A stretch of DNA of 64,000 bases from Cotesia glomerata. Its lineage: Eukaryota; Arthropoda; Insecta; Hymenoptera; Braconidae. Position numbers and translations under genes: made by a program. The DNA lies in the NCBI RefSeq assembly GCF_020080835.1, contig NC_058158.1, positions 682,001 through 746,000 on the forward strand. Direction: 5' to 3'. This document shows positions 27,901 through 39,900 of this stretch, in pieces; the stretch's first letter is position 1, and each line of letters starts with the position of its first letter. A model generated the notes under the pieces. It made no database searches. It worked only from the letters and a program-made list of their open reading frames with translations, and was not told where the DNA came from.

Positions 27901-30900
27901 TTTCAAATTTTCTCAAGAGGAAAAATTTTTTTAATCTAAACTAATAAAAAATTGAATTTTTACAAACATTATTAAAAAACATCAAATTGTTCACCTAAAA
28001 TATTAAAAAAATACAACAAAGCCTAATTAAATTTTGTTTCTATATTTATAGAGCCGAAATTAATTAATTAATTTACTGATAGAAGAATTTTAAATTAACT
28101 GTTGATAAATTAATTTATTTAAAAACAATTTATTATTTTCAATAAATATTTTTATAAAGGAAACAATTTTTCAAATTAAATAAGTCTCGCTTTTAAAATT
28201 GTATTAATAATTTACATAAAAAAAAATATTCTATAATTGGCATCACTATATTTATTTTGATTTTTTATTAAAAAAAAAAACTATTAACCTACTAAATTTA
28301 TTGGAATTTTTTACCGATTTTATCAAGCCATAAAAAACGAGTAAATAAAATAAATAAATTTCGCCACTAACTTTTAATTCAAAGGTCCAAATAAAAGTTA
28401 TCAAAAAATATTTATAAACTACAAATGAATATTTATTATAACTCGATAAATTGTGTTTAACAAATGATTGATTAACTATTAAATAATCTGACATTAAAAA
28501 ATCATTTATCAACATTCAATAAAGTTTATTAAATATCAACGAATCTTCCTATCAGTATTGAGTTAATTTTAATAATTCTACTGCACTTAAATTTTCAAAA
28601 CTATAAATTATTCAGATGACTAAGGATAAAATAAAATAAAACCCTGACACGGTATTTTTCTAGGAAATCTTTTCCAACTCTAAAACATTAAATTCAATGA
28701 CCTCCCATGTAAAATAGACGGAAAATAAAAAGAATCTCGCGAAAACATAAATCGAGCCTAACGAAGACTGAACGTCTCGAGGTTAATATCGCCTTGACCC
28801 GTGACAAATCGTCTTGATCGCCCGACCGATACAATTCAACTTTTAAATTGGCTCCTTTTACCATCACCAACTTTAAAACTCCAACTCTAGCCACACACGC
28901 GGAGAATATTCACAAATGTATAATTTAAAAGCTGTTTAAATATTTTTCGGGTAAGAAAAAAACATCTTTTCCTAACATATGTAACGATAATAGTAAATTG
29001 ATAACGATGCTTCTGTTTACAGTAATATTTTTACATAATGTCGCTTATCAGCTCTTGAAAAAGCATTAATAAACGTCAACTCATCGTTAACCTTGACCCG
29101 ATATAAATACGCATAAAAAGAAACACATAATAAGACCCGGTAAGTGGACATTAACCGACCGACCGATGAAATATATAAACATATAAACTTTGATAGCATC
29201 TTACACGATTTGGATTGCCGTAAAAAGTGACCTTTAACTTTATTAATCAAATCCCTTCTCTTCGCTCGAGACACAGTTAAGTAAACCTAATTCTAATTAT
29301 GCTTGCGTGCCTGGTTCTCGCCGAAATACCGATCCGGGGGGAGGTGATAGGAGGCGAGGAGAGGATTTTAGTCGAATACACATTTGTATCGGAGTAATAA
29401 TGGAAACACTTGGGCGTACATGCACATCGCCGTCCTTATCTAATCTTGTCGATAATAACCAAAGTGGTGGGCTTAATCAGCGGCATTTACCGCATTACCG
29501 TTCACCCGCGGAATACTCTCGGCCGGCTTTACATAAATTTGTTTAATCATTATTTATTACAAGTGTTTGTTTTTTTACAATATTAATAATAATAATAATA
29601 TTAATAGTGATAATAAAAGTGCGCGATATAAAAATTTCTAAGCCAGATAATGATTAAAAATTAATATTGTGTCTTAAAGACGATACGATAAAATTAATGA
29701 CAATTTTTTTTTGTCATAATTTGCGAAAAAATATTATTAAAATTATCAAATATCTGATAAATTAATTTTAATCCAAATTTGATATTAAAATTAGCAATTA
29801 TTGGACAATTTTTTTATTTTATTTAACAAATTTTTTTCTAAAAAATTGCATTTTTTTATTTTTAAAAAATTTAAATTTTTTGACACCATTAATTAGTAAA
29901 AAAATATTATTAAAATTATCAAATATCTGCTAAATAAACTTTAATAAAAATTTAATCTTAAAGTTAGCAATTACTTGATAATTTTTTAATTTTATTTAAC
30001 AAACAAATTTTTTCCAAAAAATTATTTTTAAAAAATTACATTTTTTAATTTCTACATATCAATTTTTTGGTATCTTTGATATTTAACCTTTAATTTGAAT
30101 TTTAAATAAAAAATTTAATAATTGATATTAAATTAAAATTGAATTTTTAAAATAAATTGTTATTAAAAATTAATATGAAGACAATTTTTTGTAGAGAATT
30201 TAATTTTCTATAAAAAAGTATTCTAAACATTTTTTTGTACCTGATATTTGACCCGGAATTTGAATTTAAAATTTTTTTCTTCAAATTAAAAGGATTAAAT
30301 ACGAAAAACAATGTGTATAAAGTGTTGGTGTTTGTGTTAAGGTTTATAAAAAAATAAAGTGATCAAGTTAACCGAAAAATAAGGGAATAATTAGGGCTGA
30401 GAATGTACACGTTCTCCTACTAAGAGGTATAAGCTAGTAAATGAGCTAAGCTGGTAAAGTGAAATCGCGCGATGCAAATTATCTGAGTTAAAGTAGTCTA
30501 TGCATATGTAGAGTGAGAGATAGGGGATCAATTTAATGAAAGTTGAGAGTAGAGAGTGGATAAGAGTAAAGTGTAAAGAATAAAAGGAACAAGAGGTTGA
30601 GGTGGAGGGTGAGGGATATTTGTACACTAAAGGACGACTAAGAGATCGCTCTGTATTCCAGCCACGTACCGAGCTCATTCGAATAGAATGATAGGTCGTA
30701 GTCGTTGTCGGGTGAGGTGCAAGGTGTGAGAGTGCAAGTAGCACCATTCTCAGCCCAGTCTATTATATTTTACAGGCGGCACTTGCTCTTGTACTTGTAC
30801 TTGCTCTTGTATTGTTATAAAAATATTTTTTCACTAACCTACCGCGTAATTAAAACAAACACTTATTTTGTAATTATTAAATAATTATTTTCCGGGAAAT

Positions 30901-33900
30901 TTATTATTATTTAATTAAAAACGTAATTAGAACTCGATATTTGTGAAATTTTTACATTTTTATTGCTAAATAATTTCTCAACTCGGTAAATAATGATCAG
31001 ACTAGCAGCACTATGTGACTGTCGTGATTTGTGAACTATAAATAAATAAAATTTTACTTTATTAAATAATGACTTTTGTTAAATTGCACTGTACTTTCTT
31101 AACTGTTGATGTTTTTTAAGATATAAGCTCATCCTGATGTAACACTCATCAAGACCTTTCATTTGAGTACCCACATGCATTTTGATATATTTTTCATATA
31201 TACATATATATAATATATATCAAATATATGAAATATATGAAAAATTGATGTGGGTACTCAAATGAAAGGTCTCGATGAGTGCAATATGAAGATGAGCTTA
31301 TATCTTTAAAAATATCATCAGTTGACAAGATAGCAAAGTTAGTTCTTAATTATTGACATTTTTTAAGATATAAGCTCATCCCGATGTTACACTCATCAAA
31401 AGCTTTCATTTGAGTACCCACTTACATATTTGATATATTTTTCATATATAATATATATAAATATATAAAATATATGAAAAATTGATGTGGGTACTCAAAT
31501 GAAAGGCTTTGATGAGTGTAACATTGGGATGAGCTTATATCTTCAAAAATTTCATTAGTTGGCAAGATAGCAAAGTTAGTTCTTAATTATTGACATTTTT
31601 TGAGATATAACCGCATCCCGATGTTACATTCATCAAAAGCTTTCATTTGAGTACCCACATGCATTTTGATATATTTTTCATAAGTACATATATGTAATAT
31701 ATATAAATATTTGAAATATATGAAAAATTGATGTGGGTACTCAAATGAAAGGTCTCGACGAGTGTAACATCAGGATGAGCTTATATCTTTAAAAATGTCA
31801 ATAGTTCCAGAGATACAAGATAATTTATTAATTATGTATTTAGAGATAGAGCATTTTCGAATGCAGCTTAAATACTTATCATAAATTTATGAAATCTTGA
31901 AAAAAACACAAATTCAAGTCAAGACTTTTCCAACGATACCAAATTTAACCATAAAAAATTTCGCTTATTCTCTTAATAATATAGATGATGATGTTGTCGA
32001 TAAAAAATAATGAACGGTCGTAAGTACCGAGTTTCATTTTCCCGAGTCTATTAGTGTTCAATTAGGTCGGTGGAGAAAATAATTAACGATGGCCCTATTG
32101 CTTTCTATTTCCCTCGCGTGTCAACCGGGCAATTAATTATAATTTGCCATAGCCTCTAATGCCATGGCATAATAAATATAGACAAGGCCATTCGTCTTTT
32201 CTTCACTAGCTTTTGCACTAGACTCAACGGTACGCCCGCCCCGGTCCCGACTATATTGGACTTTATTTTCATTTAAACCTTTTTACTTTAACGTTGTTTC
32301 TATTCAGCTGGCGAGCGAGCGCCACCGGAATACAAACGGGCACCGGTTCATTTTAAGTATTACTTCTATATATATATATGAAGTAAAAGCAATATTATAT
32401 CGGTGTATATTTTCCTCAAGGCGGTTAAAATACGACGGGTGTTACCAGTGAACTTGTCGTGCTGGTAAATCGAGGGACCTACATTACAAACCTTCCCTTG
32501 TACCTTTAGCACACCCACCACTCTCCGTCAAATAACCCCTGTGCCATTAACCATTAGCTAGAATTTAATAACCCTTGGGTGTCGAGCTTTTAAACCTGAC
32601 TCACATTCTATTCCTTTTCCGTCTCGGGTCTCCGCCCCCGGGTAATGGACAATATTTCTCCGATAATCTTTCACCGCAATATCTATTAAAAATTATAAAT
32701 AAAATAAGACAGGATATTAAATTTTTTATTGTCGACTTTTCAACAATTACCGAGTAGAGGTTCTGCTCCGACAAAGCGTTCTGCTCTTTATCCCTTTAAT
32801 TCAATGAATACCCAGGAAAACAGGACAAAATCTCTAGATAAAGTAAACTTTGTACAGATAAGAAATAAAAATCGATTAAACCAACAGAGAGTTAACTTTA
32901 TTTTTCACGATACTGAAAATAGTAAAAGTTAACAATCTTTATCATTACGAGAATAAACAAAATTTTGTGACCAGTGTATTTATAAATGACCCTGAATCTC
33001 GTGAACTATTGACATTTTTAAAGACGGAAGTTCATCCCGATGTTACACTCATCAAGATCTTTCATTTGAGTACCCACATCAATTTTTCATATATTTCATA
33101 TACTTATATATATATTACGTATATGTATATATGAAAAATATATAAAAATGCATGTGGGTACTCAAATGAAAGCTCTTGATGAGTGTAACATCAAAATGAG
33201 CTTATATCTTAAAAAATATCAATAATTAAAAAATGATTTTGTATCTTGTGAAATATTGACATTTTCAAATATATAAGCTCATCCCGATGTTACACTCATC
33301 AAGACCTTTCATTTAAGTACCCACATCAATTTTTTATATATTTATATATATTATATATATGTATACATGAAAAATATATAAAAATGCATGTGGGTACTCA
33401 AATGAAAGCTCTTGATGAGTGTAACATCAGGGTGAGCTTATATCTTCCAAAACGTCAATAGTTAAAAAAGTACAGTGCAATTTAACAAAATTCATTATTT
33501 AAAAAGCAAAATTTTATTTATTTATAGTTCACAAGTGACTGCAAGATTGCTAGTAATATATTAATTAAAAAATTAAAAAGTGAGTATTATTGCGTATTAA
33601 ATAAAGAGGACGATCCTTCCGGTACAGAACAGTGGATTATTCTCTTTAGCTTTGCTGTTACTCGATAAGCAATCTACGTCTTGGGTCTTTCACGAGCGTG
33701 ACGGTCTACTGAGAACCTCTTACTCTCTTTATCTCACTTACACTCTGTACTCTCAACGTATAAACACATGCTCTAGCCAGCGAGGCCTCGTGAATGGCCC
33801 CCGCGAGTGATTATTCGTAACATAGGAGCCCCTCCAACCTCTCTACTCTCTACCGAGTGTGTTAACTTGAGTACGGACAATGTTGAATGTTGTAGGTAAA

Positions 33901-36900
33901 CTCTATACACTAACAGAGGCCATTGTCTTCGTATTGTTCCGAACAAGTAAGGCTGAAGGCCTTGTGCTCTTCTCAAGATTGACCAGTCTCGCGAGTCTTA
34001 CTCTGCTCAGCAGATCGCACACACACGTTCCGGTGTATCACCCAAAGGGAAATCGATAATTAAAATGTCAAAGTGTCAAGTGTGCTTTTAATTGTGCCTC
34101 AACTCAAGTTTTATCAAATAATAAAAACAAATTTATTATTAATAAAAGTGAAAATGATTGCAAGTGCCGCGTCGAGATGTCGAGCTCCAATTCTAGCTCG
34201 GGTGGAAGATCTAGAGCGTAGCCCGGAATGGATGGCTCTCACATACGACATCAATAATCTCCAGAGAATGAAATCACTGGGTGGAGCTTACCCTCAGAAA
34301 CTTGAGGACGCAGCAACAGCAACAACAGCATCCAGACAGATGACAAGCCATAGTTCAGCTTCCTCTCCCTCTTCTTCTTCTCCAGTTGATCATTATCATC
34401 ATCATCAGGATCATTATCGTGCGAACAAACGGTGGAGCCAAAGTTGGAAACCACGAACAGAGTTCGAGCGAAATTACTTTGGTGACAGCAGTGCCCCTGA
34501 CATTGACAAAGTGTGTGAAGAAAGTGACGACACACGTCACACCTCCCCACTTAGAAAAAAATCCGCATTTTTGAATGCTAATACCAAAGACTCGGAAAGT
34601 TTCAACGATAATAGAAGCCTTAAAGCGTCCTACTGGCGCTCAGAGCACCCAAAAGCCGCCGATATCTTATTTAATCCTGGATCAGAGGAATTTCGCGGAA
34701 GCAGAGACCGGCTCCACGAGATATTCCAGCACAACAGACTGTTGCGAAGGCGGTTCTTTGGTTGTTCTGATGGTAATACTAATCTGGCAGACGAGAATGA
34801 AGATGGAGATATATTTGCAGCTGGAGTTGAAGGCAAAGCCAAAGCTAAAGCCAAAGCAAAGGCTCCGAGCGAGAGCATTCAAGGCTGCGCTGACGTAACT
34901 GATACCGACAACCTGGGGGGTATTATGAAAACCCGATTGGAATTGGATACTCAGCAGAGTAGCCACGTAACCAGCGGGTTCGGTAGCACCGAGACCCTCA
35001 CCAGCCAGAGCAATCAATCGGTCAGCAGCAATGGACGCAAGTCACGAGTCGACTTTGATAACTCCGTGGAGTTCGTCCTTGGGTTTAAAAACAGCCCTTT
35101 GAGGGAGCCCTTTGAGGGAGCCAATCGACCTCGTTCTGACTATGATAAGGTCTTCGCTGCCTACGCTAGGGTTCAAGACTCTTCACCTTCGCCAGTTCCA
35201 CCCCCAGCGCCTCTAAGGAAGAATAAATTTTTAAATGACGAGTCAGTGATGATGAGCTTGTCCCCGGACTCTTGCCTGCGCGAGCTGGAGATGGACCTGG
35301 AGAAATTCAACGAGGATCTGAGGTCTCCTCAGCTGGTCAGCAGCTTCAGCAACTCGATTATTTCCGATGGCTCGAGTGATAGAGACGGTTCGGAGATCAC
35401 GGACCGCGGAAAGTCAATTGACTCGACACCCGGAACCGGAACCACGCTTCCATTCGTCTACGGACCCATTCCGTACAGTCAGTACATTTGAATACAGTAT
35501 TACATCGATAGGATGCGTTCTCGAGCATAACTGCTTACTCTGTACCGCTATTGCTCCGGTCACATGATCACGAATTTAAAAAAAAAATATTGTATTTTAT
35601 TCAGTACTTGTATTTGTTAGTTCAGGAGTGACTTCAGCGACTAGATAGTTGTCATCAGAGTCTGCACTAGCAGAACTGTTTTTTATGTCGAGTATTCAGT
35701 TTCACGTTAACACTCAAGTACACTCGAGGTTTATTTTTATTTTTACAATGAAATATTCTGGCCTAGTTTTTAAAATTTATACTTTCCGCGTGACTTGATG
35801 GGAATAGGAAATAGTTTATGGTTATGATTATAATGTATTATATTTAATATTGTTGTTATTAATGAAATGGTAAATTGGGACTAGATAGCAATAAATATTT
35901 TTAAACCGACGGGGTTTTATTGAGCAATAAAAAAGAAGAGCCTAGAGGAAAGTATAAATATGTGATGTAATAATCGTTAAGTGAAAACCGTGTGATGTTT
36001 CATTCACGAGCTAGTATAGCCGACAGTATTTTCACTATTATAAGTAATGAATAATGCTTCTCTGTGTTTATGTATACACATGCACTCGGAGAACGCGATA
36101 AGAAAAAGTTTGCTTTTTATATCCTCTCATCAGACGTGATATAACGCGGTAATTTTCAAGTTCTTAGGGTTCATATATGTTTTTACTAACTTTTTTGAGA
36201 AATGCTCTAGATAAAGACACTAGGATATTTTAATTTAAAATTTTAAATTTAAAGTTTTTCGGAGGTGTGATGGAGAATTTACAAGAGTAATATTTTAGAA
36301 AATTTTTCGATATTATCATAAAAAGTTGGATAGAATTGGGATCGCAAATTTATAAAAATATATAAATTAAATTTTTTTAAAATTACACTGATAGAAGAAT
36401 TTGTTTATATTTAATAAGCTTTATTAACTGTTAATAAATGATTTTTTAACATCATAGGATTTAATAAATATTTATTAAGAGTTACTAAATTGTTCATTAA
36501 ATACGATTTATTAAATAATAAATATTTGTTAACAGTTAACAAATATTTATTAAGTACAATTTGTTAACTGTTAATAAATATTTGTTAATAATTAATAAAT
36601 ACTTATTAATTATTAATAAATGTACTTTTCTTCCAAATAAATATTTATTGATGGTTAAAAAATATTTATTAAAATTTAATAAATCAAATTATTAATAGTT
36701 AATAAATCCTTCTGTCAGTGTAAAAATTTTTAAAATTAATTCGATTAAATTTTTCAGAATTATTAAATAAAATTTTAAATTCAATTATTTTTTTAACGCA
36801 CTGATAGAAAGATATGTTTATAGTTCATATTATTTGTTAATATTTAACAAATCATTTATTAGAGACCACTTTTTAGTCCTCAACAAATATTTCTTAGTAT

Positions 36901-39900
36901 TTAAAAAGATTTATTAATATTTAATAAATGAATATCAGATTTATTAAATACAAAGCATTTTAAATATTTAGAAATATTTATTTAATACTAAAAAGTGGTC
37001 TCTAATAAATGATTTGTTAAATATTAACAAATATTTTTAACTATAAACAAATCCTTCTATCAGTGCGCACTTTGGCTTGAATTTTTGAACATAACAACAA
37101 TCAAAGGATTTATTTCAAAATTATGAACAAAAATATCAATAACTAAAAACAAAAGTTCGAATTTTGAATCAGCGAGTGATATTTAGTCAACAAATTGTCG
37201 TATAAACAATAAAAAATCAAATTACATGCGAGTAAACAAGCTAACTGACCGTTTCACCGATTCAGTTTGAAAAAAATTTTTCCGCTTGCAAAATATCAAT
37301 GGATAAAAATAAAAAGAACCAATCGAAATTACTTCTTTTGATGTAAAAAATTTTTTCCGCTAAAAGCTTTGAATTTAAAAGGATAATTTAAAATAAAAAA
37401 CGATTGAAATATTTATATAATACGACATGCGTAGGTACAAATGTAGAATTAAAGGGTTCAAAGCTCCGAGGTGGCGGAACAAAAATGTTTGTTGAAATGA
37501 TGATAATAGTAATAAAATAAAAACTAAAAACTAAAAAGCTTTGTGTAAATGTAATTATAGTTTGAGTTGGAGTAACATAAAGAAAGAGAAGCCATGGGAA
37601 CTAAATGCGTTAACTAATAATAAGCCAACCGAGAAACTGGGTTATTCAAACGCGATTCGTAGTAATCCTAATTAACGTCGTTTCACTATTTTTTATTTAT
37701 TCGTTTATTTGTCTAGTTATTTATTTATCTATGTGGGTTTGAATGCGCAGAGGTTGAGATTGAGAAGTTTGTGGGTGTATTGCGAAGGATAGGAGGAAAT
37801 AAAATAATTTGTCTTGTGCAGAATCACCGAGAAGATATGTCGAGGGTGAGGTGACGATTCACTATCGTTCTCCAGTCCGCGCGGAAGCCAAGGAAATTCT
37901 CAGTGAAGAAGAACTCGCTCGCAGGAGTGCCGAGAACATGCGCCGCGTTTATCAGGAGGAGAGACGACGAAAGTATCTCCAGGAACTTCATGACATCGAT
38001 TCCCGTCGACACACTGATAATTTTATGTAAGTTACACTTCTAGCTGCTTCTAATTATTAATTTTAATTATTAATTATTAAACTAAAACTTTATTTTCATT
38101 TTGATAAGTAATTAAAGATCAAATGTGAGATTTTAGATACGTTAACTGTCACCTGAATAATTTATTTACTAATATTTGGTTAATTTTCGCTATAATTTAG
38201 TTATAACAAGAAAAAATTAGCTACTCCTATTTATTAATTTTAATTATTAATTATTAAACTAAAATTTTATTTTCATTCTGATCAATAATTAAAGATCAAA
38301 TGTGAGATTTTAGATAGGTACAATGTCACCTGAATAATTAATTTATCAATGTTTGATTAATCTTCGATAACCTGACAGTTAATATATAATATTTGAGAGA
38401 CATTGTGGATTCTTATTGAATATTTAAAATTCACCGCTGCTAAATTATTAACCCTGCGGGTGGTGGGTGAGAAAATATGGAGCAATGTTTGCGTTAAATA
38501 TGCAACGAGAAATAATCTTACGCGACATTCTCGCAGCAGAATAATTTAAATGAAAAATTAGCTCTGATAATTTTTTTTTCTGTAGACCATCGCAAAAATC
38601 CCCGATTCCTCTGAATCGGTATGACGATTTTCTGGACGACCTGAGCTACCGCAGCAGATCTCAAGAGCAAACTCCCGAGCCGCGGCTTGTTGCGCGAGCG
38701 ATGTACAATTTTGTGGGACAGACATCGCGTGAATTGTCATTCCGGGGAGGTGACATAATTCTCATTCGCCGGCAAATTGATAAAAATTGGTACGAAGGTG
38801 AACATAATGCCATGGTCGGTCTTTTTCCTCTCAATTACGTCGAGGTAAATAAATTTTATAGTATGTTTGAATTAATGAAACACTATTTTTGTTTTAGAGC
38901 TCAAATATGTCAAGATGAAATAAAATAAATGAGAAAAATTTTTTTCATTTCAAATAATTTAAATTTTTTAAAGTTTTTCCAAAACTTTGACTAATTATTT
39001 TAATAATTAATTATTATTAAAATTTGAAAAATTTTATTCGTGCTTTAATTTTTAAAAAAATTAAACAGAAATAATTTTATCTAAAATTAATTTTCATTCG
39101 CTTTAACTTTAAATTGTCTTTCGACTAAAGTTCTATTAAATATTAAACAATATCTTATTTAATAATTCAGTAAATTTAGAACACTGATAGAACATTTATG
39201 TTGACTCAAGAAATATTTTCTTGATCTAAGAATTTATTTTGGAAGACAAATGATTATTTTGCTTTAAAAATTTCTTGTCTTGATGTAGATTTTCTTGGCT
39301 CAAGAGCAATATTATCTTCAATCGATACATTTAAGTTTTTCAATCAAAATAACATTATCTTTTAAAAAACTTAAAATAATTCATCAAAGTATATTTCAAA
39401 AACTAAATAGTCTTTAATTGTTATACCAAAAAAAAATTATTTCTTGGAAATAAGTAAATTAATGACTCAAAAAAAAAGCCATTCTTAACACAAGTCGGTA
39501 ACATCTTGAATCAATGTTATCGCCTATCTTGAACCAAGAGACAAAAATTCTTGAAAGAAATATATCTATATCTAGTTTCAAGAGTTCAAGTTTTGAAGAA
39601 AAAAAGTTTCTTGAATCAAGATTGTTTTTCTATCAGTGAATATTTGAAAGTCATTTTAATTATTAATGAACCTGACAAAATTTATCTCAGTAAATATTAG
39701 GAGCCATTAAATTAATTCCTACGTTATATTTTACATTTTCTAATCATGAAAATGTAAAACAAATTTTGTAATTTATTATTATTAAATTATTATTTTAAAT
39801 TTAAATTATTAAATTATTATTTTTAATTTAAATTATTAAATTATTATTTTTAATTTAAATTATTAAATTATTATTTTTAATTTAAATTATTAAATTATTA

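Noticed and set aside
29307..29546. 79-codon open frame in the large CAP intron
   Set aside because: The first codon is not ATG, there is no splice support, and no family resemblance; could be non-coding GC-rich DNA.
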